Made by a program: the position numbers and the translations under genes
Notes under the pieces: generated by a model
What the model was told of the DNA's origin: nothing
Database searches by the model: none
What the model saw: only the letters and a program-made list of their open reading frames with translations
DNA from: CAYRWM01 sp964428055
Lineage (GTDB): Bacteria > Bacillota > Clostridia > Christensenellales > Christensenellaceae
Assembly (NCBI GenBank): GCA_964428055.1
Contig: CAYRWM010000002.1
Span: 24,874 to 88,873 of the forward strand
Length of the DNA: 64,000 bases
Direction of reading: 5' to 3'
Shown here: one piece after another, positions 8,147 to 15,810 of the stretch
Position numbering within the stretch: the first letter of the stretch is position 1
Layout of the letters: every line of letters begins with the position of its first letter

Positions 8147-8917
8147 TTGTCTGGAACCACTAAACCTATCCAATCAATTTCAAAAGCATTTAAGATACTG
8201 ACCGTAATAAGCGAAAGTAAAAAGATCGGAGTTTCTGAACTGAGCCGACTTCTTGGTTGGCATAAGAGCACTGTTTTCGGGATAGTGAACACTCTTGAAA
8301 CAGAGGACTATATAAAAAAGGACCCTGATTCTTCAAAATATAGTCTTTCTCTTAAGCTGATCGCTTTAAGCAGTTCTGCCCTCAACAATCTCGATACATA
8401 TCAGCTTGTTCACCCGCACCTCTTGGACATAACCAAGAAGACAGGTGAAACCACTCACTTCGTATTGCCTGACAAATATGATGTGATCTATATAGATAAG
8501 GTTGAAAGTAAAAAATCTATGCGTATCGCTACACAGATAGGCAAAAGGATGCCAATGTACTGTACCGGCGTTGGAAAAGCCATCATGGCTTTTAGGTCAA
8601 AGCAGTTCATAAATACTGCGATATCAAATACTGATCTAAATCCACTTACAAAATATACTATTACTGACTATGACAATCTTATAGATGAACTAACCCAAGT
8701 CAGAATAAACGGGTACGCTATGGACAATGAAGAAGTTGAGGAAGGACTCTCCTGCGTTGCTGTTCCGGTACTGAATGAAGAAAACGAGGCTATTGCAGCT
8801 ATTAGTATTGCAGGCCCTACCATAAGGATGTCAAAAGACAGGATACCTTCCCTTGTAAAGGAACTCAAGCAATGCACAGATAATATTTCATATTTCATGA
8901 GCCAGATACTCAGATAG
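8147..8917 (+). CDS. IclR-family transcriptional regulator
   Basis: A 256-residue regulator. I place the start at TTG 8147, eight bases after GGAGG; the frame opens at TTG 8111 but has no ribosome site there. The N-terminal winged helix-turn-helix covers roughly residues 10-70, with the recognition stretch VSELSRLLGWHKSTVFGIVNTL. The C-terminal effector domain includes GKRMPMYCTGVGKAIMAF and a Cys in GLSCVAVPV, both typical of IclR ligand pockets. IclR proteins usually control adjacent catabolic genes and bind small acids such as sugar acids or aromatic intermediates. It is transcribed away from the operon through a shared control region, so it probably regulates that operon and itself. Whether it activates or represses cannot be read from sequence. 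Confidence 0.93.
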   Translation: MSGTTKPIQSISKAFKILTVISESKKIGVSELSRLLGWHKSTVFGIVNTLETEDYIKKDPDSSKYSLSLKLIALSSSALNNLDTYQLVHPHLLDITKKTGETTHFVLPDKYDVIYIDKVESKKSMRIATQIGKRMPMYCTGVGKAIMAFRSKQFINTAISNTDLNPLTKYTITDYDNLIDELTQVRINGYAMDNEEVEEGLSCVAVPVLNEENEAIAAISIAGPTIRMSKDRIPSLVKELKQCTDNISYFMSQILR

Positions 8918-8930
8918 ATTTAATCTGAGT
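8908..8930 (+). other. Stem-loop between iclR and the CoA-disulfide reductase gene
   Basis: ACTCAGAT and ATCTGAGT form a perfect 8-bp stem around a 7-base loop, overlapping the iclR stop codon. There is no T run after it, so it is more likely an RNA-processing or partial-polarity element than a full terminator. It would lower expression of the downstream genes relative to iclR. Confidence 0.4.
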
Positions 8931-8972
8931 CAATACACCATTACAATATCAGACTATATGAGGAGGCAAATT

Positions 8973-10634
8973 ATGGACAAGAACATTGTGATCATTGGCG
9001 GTGTTGCGGGTGGAGCAAGCTGTGCTTGCCGTCTCCGCAGATTGAGTGAGGATTATAGAATAACATTAATTGAACGAGGCGAATATGTCTCCTTTGCTAA
9101 TTGCGGCCTCCCCTACTACATAGGGGGCTCAATAACTGATAAAAAAAAGCTGGTCGTAATGTCACCCGAAAAGCTTAAAGACAGATTCAATCTTGATGTT
9201 AAGACTCTCTGTGAAGCTACTTCAATAGACAAAGCAAATAAAACTGTGTCTTTGGAATATTCGAATGGCAAAAATGAAACTATTCCCTATGATAAACTCG
9301 TGCTCTCGCCCGGCGCAAAGCCGTTTATTCCTGATTTCCCCGGATCTGACAGTAATAAGGTCTTCACACTTAGGAGTATACCTGATACATATCGGATATA
9401 TGACTTTATCGCTGATAAAAAACCAACAGATGCAATGGTCGTAGGCGGTGGCTTTATAGGCATAGAAATGGCTGAAAACCTTGTCGATCGCGGAATAAAA
9501 GTCCATCTGGTGGAAGCCGCTCCGCATATAATCGGCAGTATAGATACTGATATGGCACATATCGTACATACTCATATGCGCAAAAAAGGCATTGACCTCA
9601 TACTAAATGATTCATTAACCGAACTTGGTGACAACGGGAACGTTCTTAATGCCAAACTCTCAAGCGGAAAAGAACTCTCGATCAATATGGTTATTATGAG
9701 CGTTGGTGTAAGACCTGAGATCAAACTCGCAAAGGATGCCGGTCTCGAAATAGGAATTACGGGCGGTATATGGACAGATGAATACATGAAAACTTCAGAT
9801 GAAAATATATATGCTGTCGGTGACGCAGTTGAAGTCACGCATTTTATTTCCGGAAAACCGGCACTGATACCGTTAGCAGGACCTGCAAATAAACAGGGCA
9901 GAATTGCTGCAAATAACATATTCGGTATTAAAGACAAATATGACGGATCTCAGGGAACTGCAGTATTAAAAGCTTTCGACCTAACAGTAGCGTCAACAGG
10001 TTATACCGAGTATCAGCTGAAAAAATTAGACTACGAATATCAAGTAGTGCATACTCACCCGGATTCCCACGCAGGCTACTATCCGGGTGGCACTATCCTG
10101 TCGATGAAGCTTATCTTCGACAACGACGGGAAAATACTTGGGGCGCAGTCCATAGGTAAAAATGGTGCGGATAAGAGAATTGATGTTATTGCTACTGCAA
10201 TGAGGGGCAATATACCGGTTAACGACTTATACAAACTTGAGCTTGCTTATGCTCCTCCATTCTCTTCTGCAAAGGATCCTGTGAACATGATAGGATACAT
10301 TGCGGAAAACATGCTTGCCAACAGAACCCACATGTTCTACTGCGATAATATAGAAAAACTAAATACAGAAGACATAATGCTCCTTGACGTGCGAACAGTA
10401 CCTGAGTTTGAAAAAGGAACTATTCCCGGTGCAGTCAACATTCCTCTCGACAGCTTAAGATATGAGTTGGACAGGATTCCTCATGACAAACCAATATACA
10501 TTTTCTGCAGATCAGGTCTCAGAGGATATGTTGCTGAGAGGATACTAAAACTGAACGGTTTCGATCAGCCGTTATTCAATCTCAGCGGAGGATATCTCTC
10601 TTATAGATTCATGATGGATGATAGTAATTATTGA
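8973..10634 (+). CDS. CoA-disulfide reductase with C-terminal rhodanese domain
   Basis: A 553-residue flavoprotein from ATG 8973, with GAGGAGG 7 bases upstream. The N-terminus binds FAD (IIGGVAGGASCACRLRR). The single redox cysteine of the CoADR family is Cys44 in SFANCGLPYYIGG. A second dinucleotide site (AMVVGGGFIGIEMAENL) binds NAD(P)H, and YAVGDAVE contacts FAD. The C-terminal 90 residues are a rhodanese domain with active cysteine near 512 in FCRSGLRG. Length and order match the CoADR-RHD fusions of Bacillus, which reduce CoA disulfide or CoA persulfide in organisms that use CoA as a low-molecular-weight thiol. It follows iclR by 55 bases. A link to the CoA-dependent aldehyde dehydrogenase across the promoter is inference. 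Confidence 0.9.
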   Translation: MDKNIVIIGGVAGGASCACRLRRLSEDYRITLIERGEYVSFANCGLPYYIGGSITDKKKLVVMSPEKLKDRFNLDVKTLCEATSIDKANKTVSLEYSNGKNETIPYDKLVLSPGAKPFIPDFPGSDSNKVFTLRSIPDTYRIYDFIADKKPTDAMVVGGGFIGIEMAENLVDRGIKVHLVEAAPHIIGSIDTDMAHIVHTHMRKKGIDLILNDSLTELGDNGNVLNAKLSSGKELSINMVIMSVGVRPEIKLAKDAGLEIGITGGIWTDEYMKTSDENIYAVGDAVEVTHFISGKPALIPLAGPANKQGRIAANNIFGIKDKYDGSQGTAVLKAFDLTVASTGYTEYQLKKLDYEYQVVHTHPDSHAGYYPGGTILSMKLIFDNDGKILGAQSIGKNGADKRIDVIATAMRGNIPVNDLYKLELAYAPPFSSAKDPVNMIGYIAENMLANRTHMFYCDNIEKLNTEDIMLLDVRTVPEFEKGTIPGAVNIPLDSLRYELDRIPHDKPIYIFCRSGLRGYVAERILKLNGFDQPLFNLSGGYLSYRFMMDDSNY

Positions 10635-10652
10635 TAGGAGGCTCCTGAAGCA

Positions 10653-11243
10653 ATGACTAAAACTAAAAAAATAACAGCAGCTGCAGTAATAATAGCCATT
10701 ATGCTGCTCTTTGGCTTTACTCCAATAGGGTATATTCCCCTGCCTTTCACCAAAATAACTCTGATGTGTATTCCAGTAATCATAGGCGTAATGATCTTGG
10801 GGTTAAAATTCGGCTTTTTGTTCAGCGGGATATTCATTCTGACAAGTATATATACTTTTTTAACAAATCCTGCGCCTACATCACTTATAATGTTTGACTA
10901 CATGCCTGTCATGTTTATACTATGTCTAATAATACCAAGGGTTTTTATTCCGATAACAACTAATGCTGTTTATAAAGCGACTGTCAATAAAAAACCGAAA
11001 CTGTCATATGTTCTTACAGCTATCACCGGAACTCTAACAAATGCTCTGATTTTTATAAGCATAGAACAGATCTTTTTTGCGCCCGCATTAGCCAAAGGTC
11101 TTGGACTCGATATGACTGGCGTGACATTGGCTTTATGGGGTGTGATGTTAACAAATGCTCTTCCGGAAACTATAGCTGCCGTAATAGTATGCCTTGCTGT
11201 AATGACTGCCATTAACAGAAAAAAGAAACCACTTATACAATAG
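10653..11243 (+). CDS. ECF-type transporter S component-like membrane protein
   Basis: A 196-residue, strongly hydrophobic protein with about six membrane segments and a basic C-terminus (NRKKKPLIQ). The pattern FGFTPIGYIPLPFTKITL followed by IPVIIGVMILGLKFGF is typical of substrate-binding S components of energy-coupling-factor transporters, which import vitamins and cofactor precursors. The ATG at 10653 follows TAGGAGG with an 11-base gap. It lies 18 bases after the CoA-disulfide reductase and before a strong terminator, so the two are one transcription unit. No EcfA/EcfT genes are in the window; solitary S components normally share them. The ligand is unknown. Confidence 0.7.
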   Translation: MTKTKKITAAAVIIAIMLLFGFTPIGYIPLPFTKITLMCIPVIIGVMILGLKFGFLFSGIFILTSIYTFLTNPAPTSLIMFDYMPVMFILCLIIPRVFIPITTNAVYKATVNKKPKLSYVLTAITGTLTNALIFISIEQIFFAPALAKGLGLDMTGVTLALWGVMLTNALPETIAAVIVCLAVMTAINRKKKPLIQ

Positions 11244-11267
11244 ATTACGGCAATGGCAAAACAAAAA

Positions 11268-11301
11268 AACGACTTTGGCATATTTAACCAAGGTCGTTTT
11301 T
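11268..11301 (+). terminator. Rho-independent terminator (bidirectional)
   Basis: AACGACTTTGG pairs with CCAAGGTCGTT (11 bp, one G-U) around a 9-base loop and is followed by TTTTT. A run of A residues precedes it, so it also works on the minus strand for nagB, which ends 42 bases away. Confidence 0.85.
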
Positions 11302-11342
11302 GATTTAACAAGTTACTATAGTTCTATACATTTAACATTTTT

Positions 11343-12134
11343 TTATAATCTCTCATCTTTTTCTATATCAAGGAAATATTTATATGTATCAACTGTAAGT
11401 TCGCCACAGGCTTCTTCATCACAAGCTATGATAGCATTGTTGTGCATCTGAATAGCAGAACATGTCCATTTACTGGAAACACCGCCTTCAACAACTGCAG
11501 CCAGAGCACGTGCCTTATTGTGGCCGTTGATCAGAATAAGGACTTCTTTTGAATCTGTAACCGTGCCGATACCGACTGAAAGTGCCTGAGCCGGAACGCT
11601 CTCGGGATCATTACCGAAGAAACGGCTGTTAACGATACGCGTATCGGTAGTAAGATCACGAAGACCTGTCCTTGAGTTAAGAGATGTATACGGTTCGTTG
11701 AAAGCAATATGTCCGTCAACACCGATACCACCCATGAAGAGATCGACACCGCCATATGAGGCTATCTTATCCTCATATCTCTTGCACTCTTCTTCAGCAT
11801 CATCAGCCATACCGTTAAGTATGTTTATATTCTCGGGTTTCATATCCACAAGGTGATTAAAGAGATTGTCATGCATGAAATACCAATAGCTCTGATCATG
11901 TTCCCTTGGAAGTCTCCAGTACTCGTCCATGTTAAACGTTACAACATTTGCAAATGAGACCTCGCCTGCTTTATTCTTCCTAACCAATTCCTGGTAAACA
12001 CCTATAGGACTCGAACCGGTCGGAAGTCCAAGTACAAACGGCCTGTCTTCCTTATGGGCATTAATCTTGCTCGCTATATAATCTGCAGCCCATTTGCACA
12101 TCTTTTCATAGTCATTCTGAATAACAACTCTCAT
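11343..12134 (-). CDS. nagB: Glucosamine-6-phosphate deaminase
   Basis: A 263-residue enzyme that converts glucosamine-6-phosphate to fructose-6-phosphate and ammonia, close to the 266 residues of E. coli NagB. Visible signatures are GLPTGSSPIGVYQEL (phosphate site), TFNMDEYWRL (catalytic Asp), and FMGGIGVDGHIAFNEP with the active-site Asp and His. ATG 12134 follows AAGGAG by 8 bases. No nagA or nagE is adjacent; the gene is alone between two terminators. It belongs to amino-sugar recycling in the cytoplasm and, indirectly, controls supply for the amino-sugar-rich glycans encoded downstream. The first 130 residues align cleanly with the family; I see no missing active-site residue. Confidence 0.95.
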   Translation of the reverse strand: MRVVIQNDYEKMCKWAADYIASKINAHKEDRPFVLGLPTGSSPIGVYQELVRKNKAGEVSFANVVTFNMDEYWRLPREHDQSYWYFMHDNLFNHLVDMKPENINILNGMADDAEEECKRYEDKIASYGGVDLFMGGIGVDGHIAFNEPYTSLNSRTGLRDLTTDTRIVNSRFFGNDPESVPAQALSVGIGTVTDSKEVLILINGHNKARALAAVVEGGVSSKWTCSAIQMHNNAIIACDEEACGELTVDTYKYFLDIEKDERL

Positions 12135-12172
12135 AATTAATCTCCTTATAACAATAATTAATAATACTATTT

Positions 12173-12202
12173 AAAGAACAGGTTCACTTATTCCTGTTCT
12201 TT
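12173..12202 (-). terminator. Terminator-like hairpin at the end of the ubiB-like gene
   Basis: AAAGAACAGG and CCTGTTCTTT form a perfect 10-bp stem with a 10-base loop that contains the stop codon of the kinase-like gene. The following tract is TTTAAATAG on the minus strand, so the U tail is weak. Confidence 0.55.
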
Positions 12203-13884
12203 ATATCCCTTATACCGGTTATGAGCATCCATATGAGGATGCCTACGATTATGCATACAACTGCTCCCATTACTGCGAGTATTACATTAAGGGTATCTAT
12301 ACCCTTAACGGAAGCAAACTGCACAATAGCTATTAGCATACCTGCCAAGATTATTGAAACAGCAAGAAGCACAACGGCAAGCGTCAACCTACTCAAAGAG
12401 TGAGACGCTATCCTATTGGTTTCCTTAAGTTCCTTAATATTAATATCGACAGCAAAATCGTTTTCCTGAGCCTTTCTTAAAAAGCGTCCCGCAGCTACAG
12501 GAGCAGTCCTTAATACATCCTGCCAATTCAATACATCAGATAATCCGTCATAAAGAATCTTTTCAGAACCAATATAGTTAAGTCCCATCTGTCTAACGAC
12601 CTTTTTGGAAATAGTAATCATATTTAGTTCCGGATCAAGAATCTCTACTATGCGCTGTGCACTGCCAAGACTCTTAGCTATCATGGTAAACTCTTTAGGT
12701 ATTTTTATCCTGTATTTAAGGGCAGCTTTCTGAACACTACTGAATACTTCCACTATATTGACATTCTTAAGCGGGTCATATACAAACTTATCCATAAGAT
12801 TCGCTATTTCCTGTTCGAATAGATACTCGTTAACGTGTTCACTGCATATACCTATATCGATTATACTTTTGGCGATTATATTGGTATTATTAAAAGACAT
12901 CCCAATAAGAAAATTAGTCATATTCTTCCTGAATGTTTCATTGATAGTCCCAGACATACCCAAATCTATAAAGAATATGGTACCGTCTTTGCTTATTATC
13001 TCATTACCGGGATGAGGGTCCGCCTGAAATACCCCGTCATGAAGTATCTGATACAGCAGTGAGGTAATAAAGCGTTCAGCTATAGATGAAGGATTAATAT
13101 CAGCCGATTCAAGCGCACACCTATCATCAATCTTGAAACCGTCAATATAATCCATGGTCAGGACTCTGCGTGTTGTATATACCCATTTTATCTTGGGGCA
13201 ATCTACACCGTGCACCTTGCTAAGATTATCTGCTATCTTTTCAGTAGTTTCCCCTTCATGAATAAAATCGAGTTCCTTGTTCATAGCAGAACAAAACTCG
13301 TGAACAACGCCCTTAAAATCATAAAGCTGTCCATACTTGGTATACTTATCCATATACCTTGCTATACTCTTCATAATCCTAGAATCAGTAGCGATAACTC
13401 TTTCTATGCCGGGCCTCCTGACTTTTACAGCAACCCTAGAACCTGATTTTAAAGTGGCATCATATACCTGCGCTATTGAAGCTGATGCAACTGGTACTTC
13501 TGAAAATGATTCAAAAATATTATCAATAGCATCGCCAAATTCCTGTTCAAGCTCTTTTTTCGCAAGGTCAAATCCAAAGGGGGGAACATCATCTAAAAGT
13601 TTGGAGAGCTCAAAAGCAATCTCTTCGTCTATGATATCCGACCTTGTCGCAAGCAACTGCCCCAATTTGACAAAAGCTGGACCAAGATCCTCGAACGTTC
13701 TTCTTAGTTTTCTGCCAACAGTTTTCTTGTCTATTTTAAGATTGTCAGGCGTAACGGAATCTAACGTAGCAGTAGCATGTTTAAGGTTTTTTCTGAGAAA
13801 AAGGAAACTTAGCCCATTCTTTTTGAATGCGCTCAAAATTTCTTTATATCTTTTTAGATTAGATACATGCTTTACAACTGCCAC
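12184..13884 (-). CDS. UbiB/AarF/ABC1-family atypical kinase
   Basis: A 566-residue protein. The start is a GTG at 13884; there is no clear ribosome site, so translation may be coupled to the upstream gene 23 bases away. The kinase-like core has KKxGPxxxKxGQ-type residues (LGPAFVKLGQLLATRSDI), the ATP-site strand SGSRVAVKVRRPG and the catalytic region DPHPGNEI followed by IDLGMSG. The Ala-rich loop SVPVASASIAQVY replaces a Gly-rich loop, as in COQ8/UbiB. Two membrane helices end the protein (from about residue 505). The family supports quinone or lipid metabolism with ATPase activity. Pairing with a phasin-like protein is common in Clostridia that lack ubiquinone, so a role in membrane lipid or granule biology is possible. 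Confidence 0.9.
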   Translation of the reverse strand: MAVVKHVSNLKRYKEILSAFKKNGLSFLFLRKNLKHATATLDSVTPDNLKIDKKTVGRKLRRTFEDLGPAFVKLGQLLATRSDIIDEEIAFELSKLLDDVPPFGFDLAKKELEQEFGDAIDNIFESFSEVPVASASIAQVYDATLKSGSRVAVKVRRPGIERVIATDSRIMKSIARYMDKYTKYGQLYDFKGVVHEFCSAMNKELDFIHEGETTEKIADNLSKVHGVDCPKIKWVYTTRRVLTMDYIDGFKIDDRCALESADINPSSIAERFITSLLYQILHDGVFQADPHPGNEIISKDGTIFFIDLGMSGTINETFRKNMTNFLIGMSFNNTNIIAKSIIDIGICSEHVNEYLFEQEIANLMDKFVYDPLKNVNIVEVFSSVQKAALKYRIKIPKEFTMIAKSLGSAQRIVEILDPELNMITISKKVVRQMGLNYIGSEKILYDGLSDVLNWQDVLRTAPVAAGRFLRKAQENDFAVDINIKELKETNRIASHSLSRLTLAVVLLAVSIILAGMLIAIVQFASVKGIDTLNVILAVMGAVVCIIVGILIWMLITGIRDIKNRNK

Positions 13885-13907
13885 GTTTCAAATTAGGAAT
13901 AATAAGA

Positions 13908-14222
13908 TTATTCCTTGTCCTTTTCTTTGAAATATGCTTCAATCTCTTCTTTGATAATAACTCTTACTTCATCTTTTGTTATAGGTTTGATCCTATTATC
14001 AAATGTATCAGTTGCTTTTGATATCCGCTCATCAATTATTCTCTTAAGTTCCTCTCGTTCTGCCTCACCTTTCTTAACTAACTCAGCAGTAAAAGAAGAA
14101 GCATCCTTTTTAGCGACTGTACCGCTCTCAACCATTTTTTCAACAGTTTCTTCTATCATATCTCTTGAGTAAGCAAAAAGACCTATCCCCAAGTTTAAGA
14201 CATCTTCTATAATAGTGGCCAC
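13908..14222 (-). CDS. Phasin-like small helical protein
   Basis: A 104-residue, mostly helical, highly charged protein. The start is GTG 14222, seven bases after GGAGG. The sequence opens with an amphipathic stretch (LNLGIGLFAYSRDMIEET) and continues with a predicted coiled coil rich in Lys and Glu. It resembles short phasin-superfamily proteins that are encoded directly upstream of AarF/UbiB-like kinases in Bacillota. Phasins coat polyhydroxyalkanoate granules in other bacteria, but no polymer synthase is present here, so that function should not be assumed. A regulatory or membrane-tethering partner for the kinase is the most reasonable guess. The two genes form one transcription unit. Confidence 0.7.
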   Translation of the reverse strand: MATIIEDVLNLGIGLFAYSRDMIEETVEKMVESGTVAKKDASSFTAELVKKGEAEREELKRIIDERISKATDTFDNRIKPITKDEVRVIIKEEIEAYFKEKDKE

Positions 14223-14599
14223 AATAAATCCTCCATATTATTCATTTGTTTTATTATACACTTTTTTTTATTAAGAATAAACTTATAGTAATAGTCTTAT
14301 AATAAGGTATCTCAACCAGCATACAATTCAAGCATTTCAATAGCGCTAATCTATATCATTCATTTTATACTTTTAATTATTTATCTATACTATTGAATTA
14401 TGTTTAGTTTTTTGGCTTTTTGATAATTGCTTGTGTAATGTACAACAAATACTATTAAACATGAGAAGCATACCAAATTCATCAATCTTAATAATTAAGC
14501 TTGCTTATATAATGCTCATACTATTCTGTCCATCATAATTCAGACCTTTCAAAAAGTAGAATCTTATGCTTCATCAATAAAAACAATTTGGAGGATAAA
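14223..14599 (+). other. AT-rich intergenic region between divergent units
   Basis: No coding signal is visible. On the minus strand TATAAT at 14253-14258 is a good -10 for the phasin-like/UbiB-like operon, but the matching -35 is weak. The right part precedes the family 2 glycosyltransferase pseudogene and has a GGAGG at 14590-14594. The composition is far more AT-rich than the genes to the left, marking the left border of the polysaccharide locus. Confidence 0.5.
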
Positions 14600-15618
14600 T
14601 TGAATCAAACATCATTATCGGTAATAATCCCCGTATACAATATGCAAGAACTTATTGGAGAATGTATTAACAGTATTATTGCGCAGACTTATAAAGATTT
14701 TGAAATAATACTCGTTAATGATTGCTCCACAGATAATACATTAACTGTATTACAATCTTTTAAAGAACTCTATCCGGAACACATTACTGTTTTGGATTCA
14801 AAAAGTAATTTACGTCAAGGAGGTGCCAGAAACCTAGGTATTAAGTATTCTAAATCAGAGTATATAGGTTTTGTTGATGCAGATGATTACATACATCCAT
14901 TAATGTTTGAATCATTGATGAATACAGCAAAACCGTGGGATTTAGATGTTGTATATTGTATGCACAAGAGTTTTCGAGAATCATCTGAGATTAATTTATT
15001 TAAATCAAAACAGTCAAAGCTGTAGTATATGACAAAATATCCGATCAGGAACGAATTCAAATAATGGTTTCACATAATTATGGCAGTATTTGGAGTGGCG
15101 TTTACAAGCGAGAGCTAATAACAAATAATAATATATACTTCCCTGAACACTTAGCATATGAAGATAATTATTGGGTATATGCCATACAAATGCTAATGAA
15201 CTCTGTTGGAATACTTAAAAGTGAATACTATTATTATAGAATACATGGTGAATCAACTGTTCAAAAGAAAAACTCGTTACATCATTATGATAGGCTTGAA
15301 ATTAGCAAAAAGTTTCTAGAATATGTAAACAAAAACCAATTAATGGATAGATACAAAACTATTTTGGAATTTCTTTTCATAGAGGTATTTACATATAACT
15401 CATTTTCAATTATTATTAATCGTTTTGATCATCCTAACATAGATACCCTCAACGAAATTAAAGCCTTACTAAAAGAGAATTTTCCAGAATGGCGAAAAAA
15501 CTGTTTATATCAGCGGATTTTCACCATAAGAAAAAAAGTAAGCATGAATATGCTAATGATGTTCCCTACTGCAATGTATATTCAAATTATTAAAAGATTA
15601 TATTCATTGTTTAAATAA
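14600..15618 (+). pseudogene. Family 2 glycosyltransferase broken by a frameshift
   Basis: The first frame starts at TTG 14600 (GGAGG five bases upstream) and encodes a GT-A N-terminus: SVIIPVYNMQELIGECINSI, LVNDCSTDNT and the DXD-type FVDADDYI. It ends at a stop at 15025. A second frame, open from about 15004, continues with KAVVYDKISDQERIQ and SIWSGVYKRELI, which is how such proteins normally proceed. Joining the frames near 15015 (an A-rich stretch followed by GCTG) needs one extra base and yields about 340 residues, a normal GT2 size. So a single-base deletion has split one gene. It may be a true inactivation, phase variation, or a sequencing error. It is the only polysaccharide gene on the plus strand at this end. 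Confidence 0.85.
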
Positions 15619-15691
15619 TTGTTTATAACATACAAAGAACTATTCTAATATCTATTGTATTAATGCAAACACAATGTAAATTATATTAAAA

Positions 15692-15727
15692 TGGCCTGTT
15701 TTTCGTGTATAAATCAAAACCAGGCCA
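15692..15727 (-). terminator. Weak terminator after the Wzz-like gene
   Basis: TGGCCTG and CAGGCCA form a 7-bp stem with a 22-base loop. On the minus strand it is followed by TTTTAATAT. It lies between the converging Wzz-like gene and the glycosyltransferase pseudogene. Confidence 0.45.
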
Positions 15728-15810
15728 ATCCATACTCTTTCTTTGTATAAAGAGCAGAGTTGTGTACTACTTATCGCAAATAACACTATTGCAGCGGAAA
15801 ACACATAATA

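Noticed and set aside
13337..13930. Open frame of 197 codons on the plus strand
   Set aside because: Complement of the UbiB-like gene, with low-complexity Ser-rich product and no start signal.
14223..14599. A small RNA or ORF in the AT-rich gap
   Set aside because: No hairpin with a U run, no ribosome site with an open frame beyond chance, and composition is simply AT-rich.
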